DNA of 64,000 bases from JACOMS01 sp964352785 (GTDB lineage Bacteria; Pseudomonadota; Alphaproteobacteria; Caulobacterales; Maricaulaceae), in assembly GCA_964352785.1 (NCBI GenBank), contig CAYGTI010000012.1, positions 1 to 64,000 on the forward strand. Reading direction: 5' to 3'. The translations under genes and the position numbers were made by a program. This document shows, piece by piece, positions 1 through 8,914 of this stretch. Position 1 is the first letter of the stretch. Each line of letters opens with the position of its first letter. The notes beneath the pieces are model-generated. The model saw only the letters and a program-made list of their open reading frames with translations, searched no databases and was not told the origin of the DNA.

Positions 1-20
1 GGGGGGCGGAGGTTGGTAGT

Positions 21-689
21 TTAGACTTCTATGGCCGGCCCGAATAAGATCTGAAAGTTTAGTTTAAGCCGTCTGTCTAGCTCTGTCATCGATATGGTTT
101 TCCCCAAGGCCGCGAGGCTCGTGACGCCGTGCTCTTGAATGCCGCAGGGCACAATGCCTGAAAAATGCGAAAGGTCAGGGCAGAGATTAATGGCAATCCC
201 GTGAAAGCTTACCCATTTTTTTAGCCGCACGCCAATCGCCGCGATTTTCTCTTCGCTGCCGTCTGTATGTGCCACCCAAACACCCACACGCCCGCAGCGT
301 CGCTCCGCGCTGACATCAAAATCTGCCAACGTATCTATAATCCACTGCTCAAGCGTGCGCACAAATACCCCCACATCGCGCCCGCGAGTACGTAGATCAA
401 GCATCACATAGGCCACGCGTTGCCCCGGCCCGTGATAGGTATATTGCCCGCCGCGCCCGGATGAGAACACATCAAATCGGTCCGGATCCACAAGGTCGGC
501 TGGCTTAGCGCTTGTTCCCGCCGAGTACAGTGGGGGATGCTCTAGCAACCAGACCTGCTCAGCCGCCATGTCCGCTGCGATCTGTCTCGCCCGAGTTTCC
601 ATAAAAGCGAGCGCGTCTGTGTAGGACGTAAGTCCGCGTGAGACCCGCCACTCAGTTAGAGTTTGGGTGATTATTTTTTGATCCGTCAT
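21..689 (-). CDS. lipB: Octanoyltransferase LipB
   Basis: LipB moves the octanoyl group from acyl carrier protein to lipoyl domains, the first step of lipoate synthesis in the cytoplasm. The family core is visible: HPPLYSAGTSA, RGGQYTYHGPGQ, the lysine of EKIAAIGVR (about residue 149) and the thiol cysteine of GIVPCGIQ (about residue 182). I chose the ATG at 689, giving 222 residues, because homologues usually start only a few residues before the WRVS-like segment. An upstream in-frame ATG at 746 would add 19 residues, and neither start has a strong ribosome site. It lies directly downstream of dapD on the same strand, so the two may be co-transcribed. Confidence 0.93.
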   Translation of the reverse strand: MTDQKIITQTLTEWRVSRGLTSYTDALAFMETRARQIAADMAAEQVWLLEHPPLYSAGTSAKPADLVDPDRFDVFSSGRGGQYTYHGPGQRVAYVMLDLRTRGRDVGVFVRTLEQWIIDTLADFDVSAERRCGRVGVWVAHTDGSEEKIAAIGVRLKKWVSFHGIAINLCPDLSHFSGIVPCGIQEHGVTSLAALGKTISMTELDRRLKLNFQILFGPAIEV

Positions 690-773
690 GACAGTCACTT
701 GCCCATGGCGGGCGGTAAATGCAAGCCGTCCAAGAATGTTTCGCATCCCTGAGTGAGGCTCAACGTGACAGGC

Positions 774-1604
774 TTAGTTCCGCAGCAATTCATTCACGCC
801 CGTTTTGGAGCGCGTCTTTGCGTCCACGGTTTTGACAATCACGGCGCAAGCCAGACTGTGCGAGCCGTCTTTGGAAGGCAGGCTACCGGGCACTACAACG
901 GAATAGGCGGGGACTTCGCCGTAAGTAAACGTGCCCGTCTCGCGGTTATAAATTTTCGTCGATTGCGAGAGGAACACGCCCATTGCTAAAACCGCTCCTT
1001 CGCGCACAATCACGCCCTCGGCCACTTCCGAGCGTGCGCCGATAAAGCAATTATCCTCAATAATCACAGGCGAGGCTTGCAAAGGCTCAAGCACGCCGCC
1101 AATGCCGACGCCGCCGGATAGGTGGCAGTTTTTACCAATTTGCGCGCAAGAGCCAACGGTGGTCCATGTGTCCACCATCGTACCGCTATCGACATAGGCA
1201 CCAATATTGACATAGGACGGCATTAAAACCGCGTCAGGCGCAATATAAGCTCCGCGCCGTGCGGCGGCGTTGGGCACGGCCCTAAACCCGGCCTCAGAAA
1301 ATTCAACTTCGCCCCACCCTTCAAATTTACTGGGAACCTTGTCCCACCAATTACCGCCGTCCGCGCCGCCGCTCACGAGGCGGTTGGCATTCAGTCTAAA
1401 CCCGAGCAGAACGGCTTTCTTAAGCCATTCATGCACAACCCAATCATTGTTCCCAGATTTGGACGCCACGCGCAGAGAGCCATCATCCAGCCCTAATATA
1501 GACGCCTCGACGGCGTCCCGGGCTTCGCCTTTGGTAGCCGGAGACAGCGCTGCGCGGTTGTTCCACGCGGCATCAATAGCGGTTTTTAGTGCGGACACGT
1601 CCAT
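774..1604 (-). CDS. dapD: Tetrahydrodipicolinate N-succinyltransferase DapD
   Basis: DapD succinylates tetrahydrodipicolinate in the succinylase branch of lysine and diaminopimelate synthesis. The 276-residue length fits the family. The middle (about residues 105-225) has the hexapeptide pattern of a left-handed beta-helix, with VGSCAQIGKNCHLSGGVGIGG and VIIEDNCFIGARSEVAEG. The ATG at 1604 has a good ribosome site, GAGGAA six bases upstream. dapF of the same pathway lies at 47.8 kb. Between this start and the next gene upstream there are 262 bases with no gene. Confidence 0.97.
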   Translation of the reverse strand: MDVSALKTAIDAAWNNRAALSPATKGEARDAVEASILGLDDGSLRVASKSGNNDWVVHEWLKKAVLLGFRLNANRLVSGGADGGNWWDKVPSKFEGWGEVEFSEAGFRAVPNAAARRGAYIAPDAVLMPSYVNIGAYVDSGTMVDTWTTVGSCAQIGKNCHLSGGVGIGGVLEPLQASPVIIEDNCFIGARSEVAEGVIVREGAVLAMGVFLSQSTKIYNRETGTFTYGEVPAYSVVVPGSLPSKDGSHSLACAVIVKTVDAKTRSKTGVNELLRN

Positions 1605-1666
1605 GGTGATTTCCTCATAAATTTTCGCGCGACCATAAGAAGAGGCGGACGCGAGTCAATGCCGGA

Positions 1667-1680
1667 CTTGAATGTTCAAG
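1667..1680. promoter_or_regulatory. Perfect 14-base palindrome upstream of dapD
   Basis: CTTGAATGTTCAAG is a perfect inverted repeat 62 bases upstream of the dapD start, inside a 262-base gene-free stretch. Its position would suit an operator or promoter element. I do not recognise the binding protein, and a 14-base palindrome can arise by chance. Confidence 0.3.
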
Positions 1681-1866
1681 GCTTTGCCGTTGATATGTGA
1701 CCCCGCAAATGCCCTCAGGGTATTTTTCAGTTCCAGCGTTTTTAAGTTTCATTTCATCTTATCACCTATTCGCAAACCCGTTGCGACGCGGCGGCGTTTT
1801 CCTCGCCAGTAATTGCCGCCGTTTAACGTCCTGAATGTCGATGTTAAAGCACGCGGTTTAAACAGC

Positions 1867-2109
1867 CTACCGCCGCACGGCTTGTGTTAACCCGAACAGG
1901 CTGATCAACAGCCAGGCGCTTTCAATGAAGACAGCGGATAAGTTAAAATCAAAATACAGAGAAACAAGGATTAACCCGGCCCCCATAGCATTAAGTGCTG
2001 AATATAACGAGGCCTTGGGCTCTATACGCTGTAGTTGCAGTAACAAATAGGCCGCCAAAATGAATGTCACTCCGACAAGGCCTACCGCATCATACCATGC
2101 AAAGCTCAC
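1867..2109 (-). CDS. Small integral membrane protein, CBU_0592-like
   Basis: This 80-residue protein is mostly hydrophobic, with three likely membrane helices (about residues 8-25, 37-53 and 58-75). The opening YDAVGLVGVTFILAAYLLLQ and the IEPKASLYSALNAMGAGLI segment resemble the small CBU_0592-type membrane family, whose function is unknown to me. Its ATG overlaps the alkB stop codon by four bases, so it is probably translated by coupling from alkB. Confidence 0.75.
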   Translation of the reverse strand: MSFAWYDAVGLVGVTFILAAYLLLQLQRIEPKASLYSALNAMGAGLILVSLYFDFNLSAVFIESAWLLISLFGLTQAVRR

Positions 2110-2720
2110 AGTAAATTCACGCGGCGCAAGGTTAAATTAATCCGTCCACCTTTGGGCACCACTGTGGACTCGCCGTAAAAAATACGCGGCACACTATGAT
2201 AGCACCTACGGCTCTCGCCCGCCATGACAACAACATCGCCAGAAAATAATTTGATCCCATACGTTGTTCCGCCGCGTTTTGGCCCGCCAATACGGAACAT
2301 AGCCGAGTCGCCCAACGAGACAGAGACAACGGGCGCGTCTGTCGCTTGCTCGTCGCTATCGATATGCGCGCCCATCTTGGCGCCCTCCCGGTACCAATTA
2401 ATCAAGCAAGCTTCTGGCGGCGCTGTATAGTCTGTCACTGCATCCCACAAATCATAAAGCACCTTGGGCATGGGAGCCCACGGCTGCCCTGTTTTGGGGT
2501 GCACCGGCTCGTAACGATAGCCGCGCTCTTTATCGGTTACCCAGCCCAGCGGGCCGAAATTGGACATAACAACTGAGAGGGGCGTCCCGGTACGTGGCAT
2601 AACAGGCTGCCAAAACGGGGCGTCTTTCACGCCGTATTTCACGGCTTTAATCAAAGCGGTTTGTTCCGCCATATCGAAATAGAGCGGGTAATGTGAAAAT
2701 CCGGGCGGGTATTCAGTCAT
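2106..2720 (-). CDS. alkB: Alpha-ketoglutarate-dependent dioxygenase AlkB
   Basis: AlkB removes methyl groups from 1-methyladenine and 3-methylcytosine in DNA and RNA by iron- and 2-oxoglutarate-dependent oxidation. The iron ligands are visible as H119 and D121 (GAHIDSDE) and H175 (CYHSVPRI). The 2-oxoglutarate arginines are in RINLTLRR (R193 and R199). At 204 residues it is close to family length. It forms a two-gene unit with the small membrane protein downstream. Other alkylation repair genes, tag and ada, are elsewhere in the window, so this is not an Ada-type operon. Confidence 0.95.
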   Translation of the reverse strand: MTEYPPGFSHYPLYFDMAEQTALIKAVKYGVKDAPFWQPVMPRTGTPLSVVMSNFGPLGWVTDKERGYRYEPVHPKTGQPWAPMPKVLYDLWDAVTDYTAPPEACLINWYREGAKMGAHIDSDEQATDAPVVSVSLGDSAMFRIGGPKRGGTTYGIKLFSGDVVVMAGESRRCYHSVPRIFYGESTVVPKGGRINLTLRRVNLL

Positions 2721-3199
2721 ACTACCTTATGCGCTGCACGTGTCAAAATTCAAGCCCTGTGAGTGTGGCGGTAGATTTAGCACATAAAAAAACCAAGTTT
2801 GAAGCTGGTTTTTAAACAAAGTTTTGTTTTATCAAGCGGCGTAACTCGGGCGTAGGTCTACGGTTTTAGTTTCGATCATAGCAGGAAAAGTGCGTCTTTG
2901 AGGTGTTCGAGTAACTGTTTTGGGGGTTCTTTTCGTAATTATCGAATCTTGCCATTGCTATACCCTTTCGAGATATTATTTAACCGCATCTAGCATGTGT
3001 ATAATATACCCGAAGTTCCGAAAAGAAACAAAGTTGTAAGCATCTAAAGGTGCTCTTCATGACTCACAAAAAATTGATAGCAGCCCTTGCGCAGTCCAAA
3101 TCTGCCCCCATATCGCACTCAACGGGTAAGACCCGCATTAAACTTAAATGTGCCGCAGACCTATAGGGGGATAAGCAGCACACTCAACAGGAGCTTAAG
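2721..3199. other. Gene-poor 479-base region upstream of dnaK
   Basis: No conserved gene is seen here. It holds an A/T-rich hairpin with 8-bp arms at 2788-2813 (AAAAACCA and TGGTTTTT), which could act as a weak terminator in either direction. A CTTG followed by an AT-rich block lies near 2948-2978; its layout loosely recalls a heat-shock sigma factor promoter, but the match is weak. A 35-codon ORF lies at 3059-3166, just before dnaK. The promoters of alkB and dnaK must both lie here. Confidence 0.6.
3059..3166 (+). CDS. Possible 35-residue leader ORF before dnaK
   Basis: This short ORF starts with ATG and has AAAGGTG six bases upstream, a fair ribosome site. It ends 33 bases before the dnaK start. 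The product begins MTHKKLIAALAQSKSAP and is basic, with no family that I recognise. It could be an upstream peptide linked to dnaK expression, or chance. The ribosome site and position are what I see; function is unknown. Confidence 0.25.
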   Translation: MTHKKLIAALAQSKSAPISHSTGKTRIKLKCAADL

Positions 3200-5122
3200 A
3201 TGGCAAAAGTTATCGGTATCGACCTGGGAACAACCAACTCTTGCGTAGCCGTTATGGACGGCGACAAGGCCCGGGTCATTGAAAATTCAGAAGGTCAACG
3301 CACAACACCCTCCGTAGTCGCTTTCACAGAAGACGGCGAACGCCTGATCGGACAAACAGCCCGTCGTCAGGCGGTGACAAACCCTGAGCACACCTATTAT
3401 GCTGTGAAGCGTTTAATTGGTCGTCCCATAACGGATCCGGCTGTCAAAAAAGATGCTAAGATGGTGCCTTACCAAATTGTTAAAGGCAAAGGCGGCGACG
3501 CCTATGTCCAAGGCCGTGACAAGGCCTATTCCCCGGCTGAAATCTCTGCGATGACGCTGACGAAAATGAAGGAAACCGCCGAGGCTTTCCTTGGTGAAAC
3601 CGTTACGCAAGCCGTGATTACTGTTCCGGCTTACTTTAATGACGCGCAACGCCAAGCCACCAAAGACGCCGGTAAAATTGCCGGTCTGGAAGTGCTTCGA
3701 ATTATTAACGAGCCGACAGCAGCGGCTTTGGCTTACGGCATGGACAAGCAAGACGGTAAAACGATTGCGGTTTATGACCTTGGCGGCGGTACGTTTGATG
3801 TGTCCATCCTTGAAATCGGCGACGGCGTATTCGAAGTCAAAGCGACAAACGGTGATACTTTCCTCGGTGGTGAGGATTTTGACATGCGTATCGTTGAGTA
3901 TTTCAACACCGAATTCAAAAAAGATACAGGCATTGACCTGACGGGTGACAAGCTTGCGTTGCAGCGCCTTCGCGAAGAAGCCGAGAAAGCGAAGAAAGAA
4001 TTGTCCTCTGCGGCGACATATGAAGTCAATTTGCCATTTATCACGGCGGATGCAACCGGACCCAAACATCTTAACATGAAGCTAACGCGGGCCAAGCTCG
4101 AAACGCTTGTCGCTGATTTGATCAAGCGCACTATTGCGCCGTGCAAAAAAGCGCTCACTGATGCGGGCCTAAAAGCCGGTGAAATTGATGATGTTGTGCT
4201 GGTTGGCGGTATGACCCGTATGCCAGCCGTGCAGAAAGCTGTCTCAGACTTTTTTGGTAAAGAGCCGCACAAAGGCGTAAATCCTGACGAAGTTGTGGCT
4301 ATGGGCGCGGCTATACAGGCGGGTGTTTTGCAGGGCGACGTCAAAGACGTTTTGCTGCTCGACGTGACGCCTTTGTCCCTCGGTATCGAAACTGAAGGCG
4401 GCGTATTCACACGTATGATCGACCGTAATACGACCATTCCAACCAAGAAGAGCCAGATTTACTCTACGGCGGCTGATAACCAGTCCGCTGTGACGATCCG
4501 GGTTTCTCAGGGTGAGCGCGAAATGGCCGCTGATAATAAGCTGCTGGGTCAGTTTGATTTAGTGGGCATACCGCCCGCGCCCCGCGGCATGCCGCAAATC
4601 GAAGTCACATTTGACATTGATGCTAACGGTATTGTCAATGTGTCGGCCAAAGACAACGCAACAGGCAAGGAACAGCAAATCCGTATCCAGGCCTCTGGCG
4701 GCCTGTCTGATACAGACATTGAGGATATGATCCGCGACGCGGAGGCCAATGCCGACGAGGATAAAACTCGCCGCGAATTGGCTGAAGCCAAAAACCAAGC
4801 CGAAGCACTGGCCCATAAGGCCGAAGGTGACCTCAAAGAGCACGGCGATAAAATCGGCGAAGACGAGAAGCAAGCGATTGTGGACGGTATTAAAGCTGTC
4901 CGCGATGTGGCTGACAGCGAAGATGCCGATGAGATCAACACTAAGGTGGCAGAGCTCACAGCAGCTGTCATGAAGATGGGCGAGGCGATTTACGCGAATG
5001 CCAGCGGTGATGATGAAGTTGAAGCTGCTGCAAAGGCTGCAGAGGCCGCCGATGCTGAAGACGAAGACATTGTTGATGCCGAGTTCGAAGACGTCGAAGA
5101 TGACAACGAGAAGAAGGCTTAA
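3200..5122 (+). CDS. dnaK: Chaperone DnaK (Hsp70)
   Basis: DnaK is the ATP-driven Hsp70 chaperone that folds and protects cytoplasmic proteins with DnaJ and GrpE. The N-terminal signature IGIDLGTTNSCVAVMDG, the phosphate loop VYDLGGGTFDVSILE and VLVGGMTRMPAVQ mark the nucleotide-binding domain (about residues 1-385). The DVTPLSLGIETEGG linker and the substrate domain follow, then a helical lid and an acidic tail. The 640-residue length is standard. The ATG is preceded by AGGAG. A strong terminator follows, yet dnaJ lies on the same strand one gene further on. Confidence 0.99.
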   Translation: MAKVIGIDLGTTNSCVAVMDGDKARVIENSEGQRTTPSVVAFTEDGERLIGQTARRQAVTNPEHTYYAVKRLIGRPITDPAVKKDAKMVPYQIVKGKGGDAYVQGRDKAYSPAEISAMTLTKMKETAEAFLGETVTQAVITVPAYFNDAQRQATKDAGKIAGLEVLRIINEPTAAALAYGMDKQDGKTIAVYDLGGGTFDVSILEIGDGVFEVKATNGDTFLGGEDFDMRIVEYFNTEFKKDTGIDLTGDKLALQRLREEAEKAKKELSSAATYEVNLPFITADATGPKHLNMKLTRAKLETLVADLIKRTIAPCKKALTDAGLKAGEIDDVVLVGGMTRMPAVQKAVSDFFGKEPHKGVNPDEVVAMGAAIQAGVLQGDVKDVLLLDVTPLSLGIETEGGVFTRMIDRNTTIPTKKSQIYSTAADNQSAVTIRVSQGEREMAADNKLLGQFDLVGIPPAPRGMPQIEVTFDIDANGIVNVSAKDNATGKEQQIRIQASGGLSDTDIEDMIRDAEANADEDKTRRELAEAKNQAEALAHKAEGDLKEHGDKIGEDEKQAIVDGIKAVRDVADSEDADEINTKVAELTAAVMKMGEAIYANASGDDEVEAAAKAAEAADAEDEDIVDAEFEDVEDDNEKKA

Positions 5123-5165
5123 GGAAAACTGAGGCTCATGCGGTTAGCCGCATAACGTTCTCGGG

Positions 5166-5201
5166 CCCCGGACGCATCCCCCCAACGCGTCCGGGGTTTT
5201 T
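5166..5201 (+). terminator. Intrinsic terminator after dnaK
   Basis: A perfect 10-bp stem, CCCCGGACGC (5166-5175) pairing with GCGTCCGGGG (5187-5196), is followed by TTTTT. It lies 44 bases after the dnaK stop and 16 bases before the next start codon. It should therefore separate dnaK from the methyltransferase-dnaJ unit, or let only part of the transcription through. Confidence 0.9.
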
Positions 5202-5216
5202 CGTTGATAGACCCTT

Positions 5217-6065
5217 ATGTCTGACCTGACTCCTCAATTTGGCACTTATGCTCTCCCGCCTGCCAAAGAGTGCTGGCGGAGACGGGCGTCTGCGTTTGAC
5301 GATAGCCGGTGGGGTCGGACAAAAATATCGCTCTGCCGCAAGACAGCTATGGCCGGCCAGTCTGAGCCTTTTGATGTCGACATTGCACCGGATGTGCGGG
5401 CGCGGCTTTACCCGTCTGAAAACCGCTGCGAAAAACGCGCTTTTGCCGGTGTTCAAACTTGGGATACGCGTGAGCGCGCCGCGCTTGAGCGGGCCGTGCG
5501 AAGCGGCGAGATAGAGACTTTTGTGTTTTTAGATGTCGGCGCCAATGTCGGACTCTATTCTTTGTTTGTGAATGCCTATGCCAAAGATGCGCTGCGTCCA
5601 GTGCGTATTCTTGCCGTAGAGCCTGGTCTTGAAACCTGTGGACGGCTAGAAGCCAATATCGCGGCGAGCAACGCTGATGTGCAAATCATCCGCGCGGCCA
5701 TTTCCGATCAACCGGGAAGTGGATTTTTAGGTAACGGCGACGGAAACCGGGGCGAAGCGCAATTGGTTTCGGGCGGCCATGATGTTGAGCCTGTAGTTAT
5801 TGACACATTAGCTCGTATTTGCCGCACTCAGGGCCTTACGCACATAAACGCCATGAAACTGGATGTTGAGGGTTACGACCTCAAAGCGCTGACGGGGTTT
5901 TTCGAGGACGCGCCGGCGCGGTTGCATCCGGACCTGCTTATACTGGAGACGGGCCGCGAGGCGGGATCGCCTTTGATTGAACTTTGCATTGCGCAGGGTT
6001 ACAAGGTGTCTGAACGCTCGGGTCTTAACACTATTTTGGAAAAAGAATCCCATGTCCAAACGTGA
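5217..6065 (+). CDS. FkbM family methyltransferase
   Basis: This is a SAM-dependent methyltransferase of the FkbM type. The SAM-binding motif DVGANVGLYS starts at residue 106, followed by ILAVEPGLETCGRLEANI and the later MKLDVEGYDLKAL typical of the family. Family members methylate sugars or other small hydroxylated molecules; the substrate here cannot be read from sequence. The first 90 residues are less conserved. The 3' end overlaps dnaJ by 14 bases, so the two are probably co-transcribed and coupled. Its place between dnaK and dnaJ is unusual. The ATG at 5217 lies only 16 bases after the dnaK terminator. Confidence 0.88.
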   Translation: MSDLTPQFGTYALPPAKECWRRRASAFDDSRWGRTKISLCRKTAMAGQSEPFDVDIAPDVRARLYPSENRCEKRAFAGVQTWDTRERAALERAVRSGEIETFVFLDVGANVGLYSLFVNAYAKDALRPVRILAVEPGLETCGRLEANIAASNADVQIIRAAISDQPGSGFLGNGDGNRGEAQLVSGGHDVEPVVIDTLARICRTQGLTHINAMKLDVEGYDLKALTGFFEDAPARLHPDLLILETGREAGSPLIELCIAQGYKVSERSGLNTILEKESHVQT

Positions 6066-7200
6066 TTATTACGAAGTGCTCGGCGTTAATAAATCCGCCG
6101 ATGAAAAAACCTTAAAATCCGCCTTCCGCAAGGCTGCTATGGGCTGCCATCCGGACCGGCATCCGGATGATCCGGATGCTGAAGCTAAATTCAAAGAGGT
6201 CAACGAGGCTTATGGTATTTTGTCGGATGCCGAGAAACGCGCGGCCTATGACCGTATGGGCCACCGTGCGTTTGAACAGGGTGGCGGCGCTGGTGCAGGT
6301 GGTTTTCAGGATTTTGGTGATATTTTCTCGCAGATTTTCGGTGGTAATGCAACTGGCGGCGGCTTTGCTGATATGTTTGGCGGCGGGCGCGGGCAGCGTG
6401 ACGTCCGTGGTTCTGACTTGCGCTATGAAATGGAAATTTCTCTGGAAGACGCTTTCGGCGGTAAGGATTCTGAAATCACTGTGCCAATCTCTGAGGATTG
6501 CGAGCGCTGCGAAGGTTTGGGTGCTGAGCCGGGCGCGAGCATTGATACGTGCCAGACCTGCGCCGGGGCCGGACGCGTGCGCACACAGCAGGGTTTTTTC
6601 ACCATGGAAAGGGCTTGTCCGACCTGTGGGGGACAAGGCGAGTATGTCTCTGACCCGTGTCATAAATGCGACGGGGCCGGACAAACTCGTGTTGATACGA
6701 CTCTGGATATCAATATCCCGGCGGGCGTCGAAGATGGCACACGTATCCGCCTTACGGGTCAAGGTGACGCGGCGCCGCGCCGCGGCGGACCGGGCGCGCG
6801 CGGTGATCTTTATATTTTCGTCTCCGTGCGTCCGCATGATTTGTTTGAGCGCGACGGGCCGAACCTTTATTGCCGTGCCCATGTGCCGATGACGACGGCG
6901 GCGCTTGGCGGTGATGTTGAAATCCCGACGATTGACGGTGGTCGTTCCAAGATCAAAGTTCCAGAAGGCTCTCAATCGGGCAAACGCATGCGTCTGCGCG
7001 GCAAAGGTATGAGCGTTCTGCGAAATAATCATCGCGGCGATATGTATGTGGAATTAAATGTTGAAACGCCGTCAAAACTCAACGCCCGCCAACGCGAGCT
7101 ACTCGAAGAATTTGCCCGCGAAGGGGGCGATGCCGTCAGCCCGCACTCTAAAAATTTCTTTGATAAGGCCAAATCGTTCTGGGATGATCTGGTGGATTAA
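6052..7200 (+). CDS. dnaJ: Chaperone DnaJ (Hsp40)
   Basis: DnaJ delivers unfolded proteins to DnaK and stimulates its ATPase. The start at 6052 gives MSKRDYYEVLGV, the usual N-terminus; a longer upstream frame exists but is not conserved. The J domain carries HPD at residues 33-35, followed by a Gly/Phe-rich stretch. The zinc region has four CxxCxGxG repeats (CERCEGLG, CQTCAGAG, CPTCGGQG, CHKCDGAG), followed by the C-terminal substrate domains. The 382-residue length is normal. It starts inside the end of the FkbM methyltransferase gene. Confidence 0.98.
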   Translation: MSKRDYYEVLGVNKSADEKTLKSAFRKAAMGCHPDRHPDDPDAEAKFKEVNEAYGILSDAEKRAAYDRMGHRAFEQGGGAGAGGFQDFGDIFSQIFGGNATGGGFADMFGGGRGQRDVRGSDLRYEMEISLEDAFGGKDSEITVPISEDCERCEGLGAEPGASIDTCQTCAGAGRVRTQQGFFTMERACPTCGGQGEYVSDPCHKCDGAGQTRVDTTLDINIPAGVEDGTRIRLTGQGDAAPRRGGPGARGDLYIFVSVRPHDLFERDGPNLYCRAHVPMTTAALGGDVEIPTIDGGRSKIKVPEGSQSGKRMRLRGKGMSVLRNNHRGDMYVELNVETPSKLNARQRELLEEFAREGGDAVSPHSKNFFDKAKSFWDDLVD

Positions 7201-7291
7201 TGACATTAGCGGTGAAATGTATTCAAAGATTGGGCCCTTTTTGCCTGTTTTTTGAATTTTCACTGAGCTTAATTTAACGCGAAATTCATCA

Positions 7292-7747
7292 ATGACTGCA
7301 CAGCAAAGACGCCGGGGTAATATTTATACATGGATAGCAACCGTCTTAGGCGTTGTTTTTGTCTATGTGATGGGGAGTTTTTGGGAATTTGGAGCGCGCT
7401 TACCACTGATGTTGATTTGCATGGGTTTAGCTGTGCCGCTGAGTATGCAGGGCTTCTGGTGGGTTTTTTGCCGCAAGGATGAAACCCGCCGAAGGGGTGG
7501 TTTTTATGGGTTTGGCATTGGCGTTTTTAGCCTGTTTCTATTTTCATTATTTATCAAAGCCGCCTCTTTGGGGTTAGAAGCGATTGAAACTGACGGCCAT
7601 GTTAAGCTTGAGACTATCCTTGGACATTTAACGAACGAAGTCTTTTTCATGTTCAGTATGAGTTTTGCTCTCGGCGGTTTCACCGCTCCGCTCTTTGGCG
7701 CGCTGGCGGGTTATTTGCTGGCAAAGCCTATAGCGCCAAATAAATAA
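7292..7747 (+). CDS. Hypothetical four-helix membrane protein
   Basis: I do not recognise this 151-residue protein. It has a basic start (MTAQQRRRG) and about four hydrophobic segments (near residues 12-32, 35-58, 69-92 and 115-145), which points to an inner-membrane protein with the N-terminus inside. Cytoplasmic loops such as CRKDETRRRGG are basic. Its 3' end overlaps by 20 bases with the convergent hydrolase gene. It stands alone after dnaJ with a 91-base gap. Confidence 0.7.
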   Translation: MTAQQRRRGNIYTWIATVLGVVFVYVMGSFWEFGARLPLMLICMGLAVPLSMQGFWWVFCRKDETRRRGGFYGFGIGVFSLFLFSLFIKAASLGLEAIETDGHVKLETILGHLTNEVFFMFSMSFALGGFTAPLFGALAGYLLAKPIAPNK

Positions 7748-8807
7748 ATTGCCCGGCATCATTCAGGCGGCGGGTAACCCGTCCACGACCTTTCAGGCAG
7801 TTCAGGTGTGCGATAGACTCGCCAACGGCCATGATGCGGTTGCCGTCTGTGATTTGGCGGCGGAAAAGCACGCTGTAAATTTCTGTGGCGAGACGCGGCG
7901 TTTTGCAAAAATCTTCGAGGCGATCCAGCGCTTTTTCGTGATGCTCAATGAGCTTATCGAGGCGACGGTGTGCGCCGCGAAACGGAATACCGTGCGCGGG
8001 ACAAATAAGTGTATCTTCGGGCAAAACGTCTTTGAGTTTATGGCAGCTATCAATCCAATCTTGCAGCGGATTGGCTTCGGGCTCGGTTGGCCAGACGGAG
8101 ACATTAGAGCTGATATTAGGCAGAATTTGATCTCCCGTCAGGCAGAGGTTGAGTTCGGGGCACCATAGACACGCATGTTCCGGTGAGTGACCGGAGCCTG
8201 TGACGATACGCCATTCTCGCCCGCCAATGATGCCAAGCTCTCCATCAACAAGACGGTCATAGGAATTAGGGAGCACAGAGATGGCTTTGCCGAACCCGCC
8301 AAAGCGCATTTTATAAAGCTCTATCTGCTCTTCCGTATACCCGGCCTTGCGGTAAAATACGATGCCCTCGCGCGGCGCAACCTTGCCCGTGTCTGCGGCT
8401 AAAATGCGGCATAGGAAATACTCACCGCGAGTCATTAAGAGCGGTGCGCCAAATTTGCGGCATATCCATCCGGCGAGGCCCGTATGATCTGGGTGCAAAT
8501 GCGTACAAATTACCCGGTCAACAGGCCGTCCGCCCATCAAGTGTTTAAAGTGATCTTCCCAAATTTTCTTACTGTCTTTGTTGCCGATGCCCGTATCAAC
8601 GACAACCCAATTATCACCGTCCTTGAGCGCCCATAGGTTTATGTGGTCAAGGCCTTTCATAGGTAGTGCAAACCGCAGCCAAAAAATACCGTCTGCGACT
8701 TCGGTCGCGCTGCCTACGGCGGGCGCGTCGTCCACAATAAATTTGAGAAGTTTCGACGAGCTATCACGCGGCGTGGTGAGGGATTCGTCAGGGGAAGGTC
8801 TTTTCAT
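7728..8807 (-). CDS. Metallo-beta-lactamase-fold hydrolase
   Basis: This 359-residue protein has the metallo-beta-lactamase fold. The metal motif THLHPDHTG starts at residue 102 (H103, H105, D107, H108). Further ligands appear in GSGHSPEHACLW, LTGDQILP and PAHGIPFRG. Such proteins hydrolyse thioesters, lactones or phosphodiesters. A C-terminal helical region (RRLDKLIEHHEKALDRL) resembles that of LACTB2-like proteins. The native substrate is unknown. It may take part in acyl-CoA metabolism, since an acyl-CoA carboxylase operon is nearby, but it is a separate unit on the other strand. Confidence 0.85.
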   Translation of the reverse strand: MKRPSPDESLTTPRDSSSKLLKFIVDDAPAVGSATEVADGIFWLRFALPMKGLDHINLWALKDGDNWVVVDTGIGNKDSKKIWEDHFKHLMGGRPVDRVICTHLHPDHTGLAGWICRKFGAPLLMTRGEYFLCRILAADTGKVAPREGIVFYRKAGYTEEQIELYKMRFGGFGKAISVLPNSYDRLVDGELGIIGGREWRIVTGSGHSPEHACLWCPELNLCLTGDQILPNISSNVSVWPTEPEANPLQDWIDSCHKLKDVLPEDTLICPAHGIPFRGAHRRLDKLIEHHEKALDRLEDFCKTPRLATEIYSVLFRRQITDGNRIMAVGESIAHLNCLKGRGRVTRRLNDAGQFIYLAL

Positions 8808-8914
8808 AGGCTGTATGTATATAGTTTAATGGTAAATACCAGCCTACAATTGTGAGTACAGTTCTTGCAAATTTGTTGGAGCCGTTTTTACAGTAAAAGA
8901 GAAAGGAGCAGGTC

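Noticed and set aside
3772..4446. Long antisense ORF of 224 codons within dnaK
   Set aside because: It lies fully opposite a strongly conserved gene, and the product is Ser/Pro/Arg-rich with no family features.
6112..7032. 306-codon antisense ORF within dnaJ
   Set aside because: Shadow of the dnaJ codon pattern; the product is rich in Arg, Thr and Ala with no recognisable domain.
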